Position numbers and translations under genes: made by a program
The notes under the pieces: model-generated
Database searches by the model: none
The model's input: the letters and a program-made list of their open reading frames with translations, nothing else
Told to the model about the DNA's origin: nothing
Assembly: GCF_029931775.1 (NCBI RefSeq)
Contig: NC_079312.1
Span: 16,437,821 to 16,501,820 of the forward strand
Direction: 5' to 3'
DNA: 64,000 nucleotides
DNA from: Euleptes europaea
Taxonomy: Eukaryota; Chordata; Lepidosauria; Squamata; Sphaerodactylidae
Shown: piece after piece, positions 52,101-61,876 of the stretch
Position numbering within the stretch: position 1 is the first letter of the stretch
Layout: the number at the start of each line of letters is the position of its first letter

Positions 52101-54757
52101 CAATATCTTCTTCAGCCTCACTGCCTGCCAGTTTGCACAGGCTTATTTGAATTTATGGCTTCAATGCTTTATATTGATAATTTTCTCTATTTGAATGATA
52201 GCTGAAATCACAAGGTTACAGTTCGAAGATGTCAAAATGGAATATTAAACCACACACTGTCACTGTTGTTACTCTTGTAATTTTTTTACTGTTACTAATG
52301 CTTTTGCTTCTGTTCATTATGTCTGTAGTATGTTACATATGAGTCACATTCATTCTGTTAGCATTTATGGAAACAGTTCATTCGTCTTTTGATATTATTT
52401 GGCTAGGCTCTGGAATTTTCAATGTTAGCAGCATTTGTTTGATTATCTAACGTGTGCAACAATTGTATGTTTTTGTATTAGCCATAACATATAAACGCTT
52501 TGCAGCCTCTGGTGCAATGCACCTTTTTCTCTCTCCTCCATTCAGAGGTTTCTCCCTTTTCTTTTTTCCTGTTTTTTTGACCAAATTGGACCTGTTAAAA
52601 CCGTCCCCTTTGACTGAGTGTGTGTTTGCTTGAGTCTGTTGTAGCTGAGACCACAGAGTGGTCTCAAGAGGGACTACTAGTACTGTCTTTAAGCAGAGTT
52701 ACACCCTTCTAAGCCCATTGAAATCGGTAGGTTTAGAAAGACATAACTCTGCTTAGGATGGCACTGTGAAACCTCTCTTTGGAACCTCTCTCCAGTTTAG
52801 CTGGAGTGGACCCTTGGGCCACAGTCCTTAGCATACTTTCCATGAAGTGAATCTCTAGTCACTCAAAGTGACTAGTGGAAAGAAATGTGAATATTTCCAC
52901 AAGATTTGTGATAGGCACAAGGGTCTGCTGCTCACTTTCGGTTCCTTTGCTTCCTCAGACGCTGTGGATTCTGGACTTCACCTGCAGAAAGGTATATTTT
53001 TCTTCATACACCGATCAATTATTTCTTAACTAAAAAGCTTCACCTTTAGAATTTGTGTTCTTCAACTTGCTGTTTTTCCAGAAATAACATTACGGCCCCC
53101 GGGCCTGACGTTCCCCACTCCTGCTCTAGAGGACACAGAGAGTTTCAAGGGAATGTAAATCCTGCTGTCTCCCTTCCCCAGAGTTACCTGTGCTGTGAAG
53201 TGCAGAAACAGTGGGGTGTTTTTGATTCAAGGTGTTCTGAATTACAGGAAAGAGGGGTAATCATTTTTTAGAACAAATGCTTGAAGGTTGGGTTGAGTAG
53301 AAATGTCATTCTTGGGATCCAGGAAAAACTTGTACAGCCGTAGTGTACAAGTGGAAAACCTCCAAACCATTGCAAAATTCATGTAATACCTTCATTATTT
53401 ATTATTTAAATTGGCACAAACATTGTGTAAGCTCCCAAGCACACCAGAGGCCTTCATCAGGTTGGATGTTATAATCTTTAAAAAGACAGACGAGTGGAAG
53501 GCAGATTCTTCAGGCTGTGGTGTGAAGGTCTGATCTCTCTTGCTTCCTCTGAGGGTGCAGGCAGGACATCAGCTCCACTTTATTGCTGGCATAACATTAC
53601 CTTACAGCACATACCCTGAGAAGCTGCATTTAGTCCAATCTTTGTTCTTTCATTGACACATAGAAACCACCCCAATCCCATCCAAAATGGTCCCAAATGC
53701 CAACTGAGAAACACATCTCTCTGGCAGGCTGAAAGCAATGGGAACACCCTTCCAACTTCCATGTTTTATTCAGAGTCAATGAAAGCCAAATTCAGTGGTA
53801 TTACCCATTTTGAGATATATCTCGGATCAGGATTAAGAGCCACGACCCGTTCAACCCATTCTGTGCCTCTGCTCATTGTCCTGTGATTTGGGTGTTGGTG
53901 TAAACGCCCTCTCGTGTGATTTCTTACGCATGCACACACAAACCCTGTGAGTGAAATATCCATGGTCCCCTTCTTTGGGATAGGATATTATAGGAAAGAG
54001 GTTGTGTTGTTGGGGGAGGGTTTTTTTATTATGCATTTTATCTGCCTTCTCTGGAAGCTGAGAGGAAGGCTGCTCTGCCTTTTAGCAGGTCAGGAGAAGG
54101 CAGGAGAGAGTCTGTGAATCCAGGAGAGGATTATGAAGAGGTGGGAGCAGGAGGAGGAGGCAGAACAGGGCAGAGGGAGAAAAATCTCCCAGCTGAAAAC
54201 CCTTATCTTCTTGTCTCCTCATTCCCCCCCCCCCCACAGCAAATGTGACTTTGGATCCAGACACGGCCCATCCCCAACTCATCCTGTCTGAGGATTGGAA
54301 AAGCGTCAGACGGGGAGAAAAAGCTCAAGCTCTGTCCAGCAATCCTGAGAGATTTGACCAATATGGTGCTGTGCTGGGCCGTGAGGGATTCACAGCAGGC
54401 CGCCATTTCTGGGAAGTCCTTGTGGGAAGTGAGGAAAGATGGGCTGTGGGGGTGGCCAGAAAGTCTGTGGGGAGGAAGGGAGAGTTATTATTTAGTCCTG
54501 AGGGAGGGATCTGGGCTGTGGGGAAGTGGGGGGGACACTACAGGGCTTCCATAAAAGACCGTGAGCCTCCCCTGTCCCTGACCGGGGAGCCCAAGAGGAT
54601 CCGAGTCCGCCTGAACTACGCTGGGGGCCGAGTGGCCTTTTTCGACGCTGACCGAGGATCCCTGATCCACGAGTTCTCCGGAGCCTCCTTCTCTGGAGAG
54701 ACCCTCCTGCCCTTCTTTTGGGTGTCTGAAAAAGGCCACCTCAAACTCTCTTCTTAA
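39709..54757 (+). CDS. Gene C: TRIM E3 ligase with two B-box exons
   Basis: Complete, intact gene. Exons: 39709-40152, 42043-42207, 42708-42803, 43320-43550, 44813-44835, 47415-47533, 52959-52991 and 54240-54757, giving 1629 bases (542 codons plus TAA). Domains in order: RING 16-58, B-box 103-134, second B-box 159-190, coiled coil about 204-320, linker, PRY/SPRY about 371-542. Skipping the second exon gives 487 codons in the same frame. The start lies in CCAGCCATGG. Known TRIMs of this class act as dimeric cytoplasmic E3 ligases, several in innate immunity; which applies here cannot be told. Closest to gene A, not to its neighbour B. Confidence 0.93.
40381..40852 (-). mobile_element. MIR-like SINE split by a 5S-derived SINE
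   Basis: Outer repeat: GAGTTGGTTTTTTCATG..AAGGAGTCTCAA and, after the insert, AGTCTCAAAGTGGCCTACAAAC..GGTCACCCAGCAGGC..CACACTGGCTCTCC. Copies at 13805 and 61287 lack the insert. Confidence 0.65.
40429..40652 (+). mobile_element. 5S rRNA-derived SINE, near full length
   Basis: Head reads GATCTCATCAGATCTCAGAA, GCTAAGCAGGGTCA and TTTGGATGGGAGACC, matching the internal control region of 5S rRNA. Tail GGGGTCACCATAGATCAGCTG..GTCAGCACTTTACACACACA is Bov-B-like. Target duplication AGTCTCAA at 40421-40428 and 40653-40660. Confidence 0.9.
41297..41579. mobile_element. hAT element in gene C intron 1
   Basis: Begins CAGGGGTCCCAAATC and ends GGGGACCCCTG. Perfect 8-bp duplication ATCCAGAG at 41289-41296 and 41580-41587. 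283 bp. Confidence 0.93.
42043..42207 (+). CDS. Gene C second B-box exon (phase 0-0 cassette)
   Basis: 55 codons from TVVAARKERVCQKHQEPLKF to EEASQKYK. Ligands C159, H162, C170, C178, C181, H187 and H190 (numbering with both B-boxes) are intact. Acceptor GGCATCAG; donor AAG|GTTGGA is weak. The coding text is close to the B-box part of exon 1, so it looks like an internal duplication of that half exon. Confidence 0.9.
42708..42803 (+). CDS. Gene C 96-bp coiled-coil exon
   Basis: DQFCNCMEVLRKEKEKIL to KESQDLL, phase 0. Acceptor CCCCCCAG, donor GTAAGT. Confidence 0.94.
43320..43550 (+). CDS. Gene C 231-bp coiled-coil exon
   Basis: KQTKGERQKAVTKFRQLHKF to EEKCQQPASELLQ, 77 codons. Only a handful of residues differ from gene A. 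Donor GTAAGA. Confidence 0.95.
44813..44835 (+). CDS. Gene C 23-bp micro-exon
   Basis: DARSTLQ plus two bases; identical coding to gene A. Acceptor TTCTTTAG, donor GTAAGT. Confidence 0.92.
46086..46272 (-). mobile_element. tRNA-derived SINE shared with gene B
   Basis: Antisense SINE of the 14514 family; flanks match those of the gene B copy at 23900-24106. Confidence 0.85.
46450..46835. other. AT-rich segment private to gene C intron
   Basis: Not found in the matching introns of A or B. Includes a short (GAAA)n tract at about 46517. No family recognised. Confidence 0.4.
47415..47533 (+). CDS. Gene C 119-bp linker exon
   Basis: YEEKEAFEDLVAFPLALRRC to [11 protein letters not shown] plus one base. 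Acceptor TTCTCAAG, donor GTAAAG. Confidence 0.9.
48497..49655 (-). mobile_element. Second CR1 3' end nested in the CR1/L3 copy
   Basis: Flanking halves 48497-48515 and 49341-49655 read CATTAGAATCCTAGAATTATGAG then AGTCCAACCCCCTGCTGAATGCAGG, a CR1 3' UTR. It splits the host LINE between the text for ICNMSL and EIAELL. It is itself split by the hAT element at 48516-49340. Confidence 0.75.
48516..49340. mobile_element. 825-bp hAT element with internal inverted repeat
   Basis: Begins CAGGGGTCGGCAAACTC and ends TTTTGAGACCCCTG. Perfect 8-bp duplication TCCTAGAA at 48508-48515 and 49341-49348. An inner inverted repeat has arms 48836-48901 and 48957-49026, about 90% alike by eye. The right part is GC-rich. 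No transposase was seen. Confidence 0.93.
49930..50614. mobile_element. 685-bp hAT element
   Basis: Begins CAGGGGTGGGGAACGTCAGG and ends GGTTCCCCATCCTTG. Perfect 8-bp duplication CTTTACTC at 49922-49929 and 50615-50622. No transposase was seen. Confidence 0.93.
51291..51659 (+). mobile_element. Solo LTR fossil inside the CR1 copy
   Basis: 369 bp from TGTTGGAATATG to CTCGCGTCA, TG..CA ends. 5-bp duplication GACTG at 51286-51290 and 51660-51664. A TATA-like GTATATAAG lies near 51507 and AATAAACC near 51579. Comparison with the uninterrupted CR1 text at 7620-7650 confirms the boundaries. Younger than its CR1 host. Confidence 0.88.
52680..52770. mobile_element. Hairpin MITE, diverged copy
   Basis: AGTACTGTCTTTAAGCAGAGTTACACCC with inverse ACATAACTCTGCTTAGGATGGCACTGTG. 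Same position relative to exons as in B (25972) and A (half copy at 4934). Confidence 0.7.
52959..52991 (+). CDS. Gene C 33-bp linker exon
   Basis: Adds [11 protein letters not shown]. Acceptor CTTCCTCAG, donor GTATAT. Confidence 0.88.
54240..54757 (+). CDS. Gene C PRY/SPRY terminal exon
   Basis: 518 bases with TAA. PRY begins NVTLDPDTAHPQLILSED. SPRY blocks: [43 protein letters not shown]. Intact. Acceptor is a long C tract ending CACAG. Confidence 0.95.
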
Positions 54758-54907
54758 GACCCTTCTCTCCACACCAGGAGCATCAATGAGGCATCTCCGG
54801 GCTCCCAGACACCAAAACTGACTGGAGTAAAAGGGAGACATTTTCATCTCCCAACATTCCCTTTTTTTCCTTTGTATCCTAGTTCTTAAAGTGACAGTAA
54901 CACATTT

Positions 54908-55213
54908 ATGAGCCCCGTGGCGCAGAGTGGTCAGCTGCAGTACGGCAGTCAAAAGCTCTGCTCGCGACCTGAGTTTGATCCTGACGGAAGTCGGTTTCAG
55001 GTAGCCGGCTCAAGGTTGACTCAGCCTTCCATCCTTCCGAGGTCGGTCAAATGAGGACCCAGCTTGCTCGGAGTAAAGGGAAGACGACTGGGGAAGGCAC
55101 TGGCAAACCACCCCGTAAAACAAAGTCTGCCTAGGAAACGTCGGAATGTGACATCACCCCATGGGTCAGGAATGACCTGGTGCTTGCTCGGGGGACACCT
55201 TTACCTTTTTAAG
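54908..55213 (+). mobile_element. tRNA-derived SINE (Sauria-type)
   Basis: Head GAGCCCCGTGGCGCAGAGTGG; body with CTCGCGACCTGAGTTTGATCC as B box; tail GGGGACACCTTTACCTTTTT. Target duplication ACATTT at 54902-54907 and 55214-55219. Absent from A and B. The match to the Sauria SINE family is from memory of its layout. Confidence 0.82.
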
Positions 55214-55259
55214 ACATTTTACTTTGTAAATAATAACAGGCTTCATGTCAAGGAGAGCT

Positions 55260-55537
55260 CAATAGACCCCTCCTCCAGCCTCCATTCCTCTCAAGTACAA
55301 GAGGAACAACCGAAGATTGTGGAGAAGAGGCCCTGCAAGTTTAAGTTGATATTCTGGACTTTTCTTGGCTTTACTGGTCACTACCTGTTAGGATTTGCCT
55401 CTCTGTTCCTCATAGCCTTTCTGGAGGGCCCTGAAGATCCTCTCCCTATCAAGGCTGCTACATTCATTGCAGTTGTGTTTCAATTATACCAGTGGTTGAA
55501 AAGATGTTATGCTTATGATAAAGTCATGTTAACTTGA
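55260..55537 (+). other. Hydrophobic open segment after gene C
   Basis: Reads RPCKFKLIFWTFLGFTGHYL, then an L/F/A-rich stretch and LPIKAATFIAVVFQLYQWLK, ending in TGA. It looks like one or two membrane spans. No splice link to gene C was found. Counterparts in A and B are broken (2-bp deletion in A; LTR insertion and stop in B), and most A/C differences change the amino acid. Likely 3' UTR or an old exon rather than a working gene. Confidence 0.35.
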
Positions 55538-55875
55538 AAACTTTGCTGCTTTGGATTTCTTGGGGGGGGGGTTATATTGTAACTGCCGGACAACCACAGG
55601 TGTGTTGTCATTGACTTGAACCATCCCCAACTCTCCAGTTGCAAAAAAAAAAAAAAAAATCAGGAGGGGGAATTTGCTTAGCCAGGGTCCTGTTTGGTTA
55701 TGTTTGAATGAAAGATTTCATTTTTAGTGTCTCTCGTCAAATCATTATAAGCCCTTTTCTTCCGCACAGCGGTCTCTGTCCTTTAATTGTATTTTCAACA
55801 AATTAGGTGCTCATACTTGGTTGTTACCACGACCCTGCGAGGAAAGTTTGGCCAAGAGCTACTGAGCTTCATTGA

Positions 55876-56077
55876 TAGGGTTGCCAACTGTGGCCTGAGA
55901 AATTCCTGGAGATTTTGGGTGAAGAGCTGGGCAGGGGAGGGACCTGAGGGGGGCATAACGCCAGAGAGTCCATGCTCCGAAGCAGCTGTTTTCTCCAGGG
56001 GAGCTAAATTCTGACACCTGCAGATCAGTTGTAATTCTGAGAGATCTCCAGCGCCCACCTGGAGGCTGGATATCCTA
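55876..56077. mobile_element. hAT MITE (C flank)
   Basis: TAGGGTTGCCAACTGTGGCC to GGAGGCTGGATATCCTA. Homologous in place to 13247 (A) and 34112 (B), so inserted before the array formed. Confidence 0.75.
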
Positions 56078-58099
56078 TAGCTGAGTAGGAATTTGAAACC
56101 CAGGCCTCATCAGTTCAAGTCCACCACACTTCTTCGAAGCACTAATGTATCATTTTCGCTTTAGAAAATTTGGTGATAAATGGGATTCCTGAGACTCGGG
56201 GGAATGGTGGCTCCCCTTCCCTCCCTCTCCTGCCTCCCCTTCCCACTTGCAGTGCTGCTGCCTCCACCTGCCTGGTGTAGGGGGCAATGGCATAGGGGCA
56301 CAAGCGGCTCCCTTTCCTCTTCCTCCCTGCCTGCCCACAGAGCTGGGGGGTAGCGGCAGCTGCAACTCCTCCACCCACCCACCTGGCTCATGTGGTGGCG
56401 ACAAGGGTGGGTGAGAGTGGCAGGCCTTGCTTCTCCTCTTCCTCTGCCCACCTGGCTCACGCGGCCGCTTCTTCTCCAAACTGACAACCAATCTTTCATT
56501 GACTTGAAGTCAAGTCAATCTTTCTTTAGGTTCACAAGATCTCAGTGTTTCCTTAAAAATGTTAAATTTGTAAAAAAATACTTTTTTGGATTTTTTGGCA
56601 AACCTGGGTGTTTTTTTTTTGTTTTTGTTTTTGTTTTGCTATGGTTTGTTAGGAAAACATCTCCTGTGTGTACCTGGCCCCATTTTCTGGGGTATTTGAT
56701 ACACACGGGTGCCAGATTCAGAATTAGATATATGATCCTGTCCCACCTCTGCAAGAAAAGGGGTAAGAGGAAATCCAGGGTCCCTCCTTTTCCCCAACGG
56801 CTGAAGGAAGGGAGAGGAGGAGCTGGAGATGCCCACAAAGATGCCCGTCACTTTCATTGTTGACAAGAGATCTGTTGTGCTCACAGTATTTAATGGTAAT
56901 TTAAATACTGAATTAGCAGTTCCGCCTCCTGTCAAAAGGCAGGGTATACATAAAGTCACTTTGTAATGAGCCAAACTTATTACTGCACCGAAGGAATAAT
57001 TTCAGAGAAATTACTGTTGGCTTTGTTTAGTAAAAAAAGGGAGGTATATTTTTCAGAGTTGCTCCTGTTGGAGAGGGAAAGACATTTGTCATAAATCTGA
57101 TTTTGGCTAGCATTCACAAAGAATGATTGCACTTTTTGTTGCTACATCAGATATTGCATAGGTCTTTCCCCAGCATGGACCAAAAGTGGGGTGGGGCATA
57201 ATTCTTCTGTCCACCATGTTATCCTCACAGTAACAATCCTATGATTTAGATCTGGCCGAGAGTAAGGGACTGGTCGCCCTCCAAGTGTCTTGCAGATTGA
57301 GGATTCGAACCTGGATTTCAGATCCTAGACCTGCTTTAACCACTACAAAACACTGGGTCTGATCCTTTAGGGAAGTTCTTAACCCCCCTTTACTTTGCCC
57401 AAGAGGTGATATATTCCACTCACCTTGTCTCTGCTGCCTTTTCCCCAAAGGTGGACACAAATCAGCTTACATCATCCCCCCCCTCCACCTTCCATTTTAT
57501 CCTCACAACAAGCACAACCCTGAGGAGGAGGTTAGGGTGAGAGTGTGTGATTGGCCCAATGCCAACAAGCAAGCTTCCATGGTGGGGTTAGGATTGGAAC
57601 CTGGGTCTCATAGATTCTAAGACACTTTAACCACTGTACCGCACCAGCACTGATAAGTGAGGGAAGTTGACTGTTTTGTAAAGGAGGGGATATTTTCCAC
57701 CCTCCCAGTCTGTGCTGCTTCCCACCTTCCTGGCTTCTCAGGATTAAACCTTTGATTCCATTGCAAAGAGCAGAGTTTCTGGACCTAAGCTGGGCCTGGG
57801 TGTTCCGATTCCTGTCATTTTGGGCTCTTTCAGTCCCATCATCATCCAGACGCTGGTGACCAGTTCTGAGGCCCCCAGCTTTATTTTCTGAGGGGTGAAG
57901 CCTGCCACAGACAGATGGACAGGTGTACCAGGGTTACCAAGCCTCCTACCGGCAGCTCTAGTAGCACCAGCTGCTCCAAACATCAGGAGATTTTTTTTTT
58001 AAGAAAAGGCGATATTGGCAATGTTTCTACATCACTTTTGGGTTTTTTCATTCACAACACAGGATACTTCTTAGAATTGTCATAAACTCTCTGGTAAAA
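56078..58099. other. 3' flank of gene C, no gene recognised
   Basis: Matches the B flank (34542-36250) in patches. MIR-like remnants near 57240-57350 and 57500-57650. Open frames here are short and not shared with the B flank. Confidence 0.5.
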
Positions 58100-58275
58100 C
58101 TTGAATTGTTGAAAAGTTTTTTTGGAGTGGGGCAATTTCATAACTGCCAGACAAGGCACAGGGGTGTTTTCATTTGTTGACTTGAACTATCCCCAGATCT
58201 CCAGGTGGGAAAAAAAATCAGGGGATTTCTGTATCTAGGGTTATGCTGGGTTAAGCTTCTATTAACAGTTTCTCT

Positions 58276-58318
<43 letters not shown>

Positions 58319-58870
58319 CTCTTCAGATCATTATAAAGCCTTTCTCACCCTCACAGTCATCTCACTTTCCTTTAATTGTATTTCTAGTGAACTTGGGTGC
58401 TTATATTTTATCCTCACTACGATCCTGTGAGGGAAGTTTGGCCAAAAGTTACAGAGCTTCCCAGTTGGGTAAGAATTTGAATCCAGGCCTCACCCGTTCA
58501 AGTCCACCACACTGAGTGCTGCAACACACTGGCTCAGTGTTCACAGTCATACTAATGTCTTATCTAGAATGCAAGTAAATCTGATGATCACGAGCAGAGG
58601 AAACAGGTGTTGGAAGCAAAGGAGTTTGTGCCGTCCCTTAACCTCAGACTTCAGAGGGGGGCGAGTCCGAGAGGTAGATAGGTCAAGACACTGAGCATCC
58701 TTTTCTTTACTGCTCTGATGTGTAGATTGTTGCTCTCAGGGAGAAATTCCCTTCCTTCCTCTCGGAGAAATCCCTTCTTTCCTCTTTCACACCTTCTCTC
58801 CACACACACTCCCTCTCCTCCATCTTGGCACCATGACAGCATGACACGGATCCTGCATCTCCATTCATCT
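58100..58870 (+). repeat. Inverted duplication, arm 1
   Basis: Blocks in order: CAATTTCATAACTGCC.., a (GT)n(GA)n tract at 58277-58318, TTTCCTTTAATTGTATTTC.., GGGAAGTTTGGCC.., CAGTCATACTAATGT.., GTGTAGATTGTTGCTCTCA... Each recurs reverse-complemented and in reverse order in 60440-61870. Confidence 0.8.
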
Positions 58871-59254
58871 TAGGTTGTTAGACTAGCTTAGTAACCCATC
58901 TCTACCCTATCTTGTCTAGAATGGAGTTCCTTACAATAAAGCAAACATATTAATTTACAAAGGTAAATAAGACTCCATGTGTAAGTTTGTTTTAGCACAG
59001 CACACAGCTGTGTACATTGCCTTTGGGCCCTCTGCTAACTCGGGATGTGAAAAACCCACACCCAGAGACTCACAGAGGGGGAACCCCATCCCCCCCACTC
59101 ACTTGCCCTGCTGGACGCTGAACAGCCTCCCTGTCAACTAGGCGCTCCTCCATCTCCTCCTGCCTGAATCATGCAGTGGGGAGGGGGAGATGGAGGGGGT
59201 CTCCTTCACTTAGGGTTGCCAGGTCCCCTTGACTGCGGGTGGGAGGGGTGGGGG

Positions 59255-59440
59255 TAGGGTTGCCAGATCCTGGTTGGGAAACTCCTGGAGATTTCGGGAG
59301 ATGGAGCCTGGGGAGGACAGGGTCCTCAGTGGGGTACAGGGCCATAGAGTCCACCCTCAAAAACCATCCATTTTCCCCAGGGGAATTGATCTCTGTCACC
59401 TGGAGATCAGTTGTAATCGTGGGATATCTCCTGCCTACCC
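59255..59440. mobile_element. hAT MITE remnant
   Basis: TAGGGTTGCCAGATCCTGGTTGGGAAACTCCTGG..; related to 55876 and others. The right end is not clear. Confidence 0.55.
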
Positions 59441-59897
59441 CCAGTGCTTGCACTGCTGCTTCTGGCTTACAAGGAGGCAGCAGGGGGGGCAGCAGCGGCT
59501 CCCACTCCTCCCTGCCTACAGCACAGGGGGAGCAGCTCCAACTCCTCCTCCTCCAGTGCCCACTCACCAGGCTCGCATGGTGGTGGTGGCAAGGGTGTGT
59601 GTGTGTGTGTGTGTGAAGACAGAAAGAGCTATTTGTATTCGCTTTGGCTTAGCATCATTTATTCTCCATTTTGAGTGCCTAGAAATCTGCCTTGTAGTTG
59701 TGGAGGCCTGGCAGATTCCATGGATAACAAGATGCACCTGCAGCCGGTTACCAGGCAGATAAGACCTGTTCAAGGACTAGCCGACATACCAGCCTAATTG
59801 CGAACTTGTTTCATCTGTGGGAGGTTGGGGTGGGTGGGGGAGATGAGCTCACTCCTAGGAACCCAGTCCGGCCTAAATCGGTCTGAACCATCTAGAG

Positions 59898-60182
59898 CAG
59901 TGGTTCCCAACCTTTTTTTGACCAGGGACCACTAGGACTTTTTTGTTCGGTGCAGGGACCCCAAGGTTCAAAATAAAAATTCTGAGAATTTGAAAATAAA
60001 CTTTAATCATAACTGTTAGTTAAACATTAAACTTAGAATAATATTTGAATATATATTTTTATAATAGAGAACTTTTAATTGAAAATATTAATTTATTATG
60101 GGTTTATAACTTTGTTTCGCGGACCTTAATTTAGTTCTCGCGGACCCCTGGGGGTCCATGGACCCCTGGTTGGGAACCAGTG
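59898..60182. mobile_element. hAT element (CAGTGGTTCCCAACC ends)
   Basis: Begins CAGTGGTTCCCAACC and ends GGTTGGGAACCAGTG. Perfect 8-bp duplication ATCTAGAG at 59890-59897 and 60183-60190. 285 bp. It lies in the spacer of the inverted duplication. Confidence 0.95.
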
Positions 60183-60439
60183 ATCTAGAGACTTCTCTGT
60201 AGCACCATCCCTAGTCAGATGGGTCATCTGACTAGGGTCCACATTGCCATAAGTTAGCCTTACTAATTAGGCGTTAACCTTCTTCATCGCCTGAACTGCT
60301 TTTGCACGTTGTTCTGCTTGACTGCCGCAGTGCAAGAAACCGAGGCCTGTACCAGCTTAACTTGACAGCAAGAAACCTCAGCTATGTAGTAGAGTAGTAA
60401 GTAGAATTAGAAAGACTTCCCTCTAAGAATCTGACCCTG

Positions 60440-61870
60440 GATTTCCCATTCCGCCTTTCCTTGTGGAGGCGGGACAGGATCACATACAGAATTCTGAACC
60501 TGGCAACCAACCTGGCTCTCATGGTGCCAGGATGGAGGAGAGAGGTGTGTGTGTGGGTGTGTGTGTGGAGAGGTGTGAAAGCTGACGTGATTTTCTCCTT
60601 GAGAGTAGCAATCTACACATCAAAGGGGTGGCATCAGAGCAGTAGAGAAAAGGATGCGCAGTATCCTGACCTGTCTATCCCTCTGACCCTCTCATAGTCC
60701 CCCTCTGAAGCCTGAGGTTAAGAGATAGCGCAAAGTCCTTCACTTTCTTTCTTTTTTTTAGATATTTTTAAAGAAAATACGTTTAAAGAAAATACGTTTG
60801 TTACCCCCTAACATAGTTTACTTAGTCATCATTTTTAACATATTGTATTTAATCACCAAAATCATTTTCATAACATTTAAAAGAATCTATTACTGTTTTC
60901 TAATCTTAATAAATTCCTTAAAAAAAGGGGGGGGGAAAGGGAAAAAAAGATTGATCGTTTATCTTTATTCAAGTTTTGGATGTGTGGTTGAAATACGTCT
61001 GTTAGATATTCTCGTTTTTTGATAGGGTATATATAATCATAAGCTTTATAAAGTCCTTCCCTTTCAACACAGCCTTCCCCTCTTGTGATCACCAGATTTA
61101 TTTATCTGTATTCTAAACAATACATTAGTATGACTGTGAATACCAAGTCAGTGGGTTGCAGCACACAGTGTGCTTGAACTGTGGACTTGAACTGGTGAGG
61201 CCTGGGTTCAAATTCCTGCTCATCTGGGAAGCTCTGCAGCTCTTGGCCTAGCTTCCCCCACAGGATCCCAGAGAGAAAAAAATATAGGAGGAGGAGGAGG
61301 AGTTGGTTTTTCTTTACCGACTTTCTCTACCACTTAAGGGAGAATCAAACCGGCTTACAATCACCCTCTCTTCCCCTCCCCACAACAGACATCCTGTGAG
61401 GTAAGTGGGGCTGAGAGAGTGTGACTAGCCCAAGGTCACCCAGCTGGCTTCATGTGGAGGAGTGGGGAATCAAACCCAGTTCTCCAGATCAGACGCCACC
61501 GCTGCAAACCACAACCCTTAACCGCTACACTCTTAACCACAACACCACGTTACCCCAGCCAAGTTCACTGGAAATACAATTAAAGGAAAGTGAGATGACT
61601 GTGTGAGTGAAAAGGGCTTATAACGATTTCAAGAGAAAAAAGCAAGAGTCTAGTGACACCTTAAAGACTAACACCATTTCTGGCAGGGCATGATTTCAAG
61701 AGTGACACATATAAACACACACAAACACATACACAAGAGAAACATTTAAGAGAAGCGTAACCCAGCAGAACCCTGGCTACAGAAATCCTCCTCCTCATTT
61801 TCAAGTCAACAAATGAAAGCACCCCTGTGCCTTATCTGGTGTTATGAAATTGCCCCCCTGGAAAACTCCC
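60440..61870 (-). repeat. Inverted duplication, arm 2
   Basis: Reverse complement of 58100-58870, enlarged by an AT-rich piece (about 60741-61080) and a MIR-like SINE (61287-61560). Clear pairs: 60522-60735 with 58615-58850, 61082-61275 with 58420-58600, 61565-61620 with 58335-58390, 61800-61860 with 58135-58185. Confidence 0.8.
61287..61560 (-). mobile_element. MIR-like SINE
   Basis: GAGTTGGTTTTTCTTTACCG..CACAACAGACATCCTGTGAGGTAAGTGGG..AGGTCACCCAGCTGGC..GAATCAAACCCAGTTCTCC. Inserted in arm 2 of the inverted duplication. Confidence 0.6.
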
Positions 61871-61876
61871 AACAAG

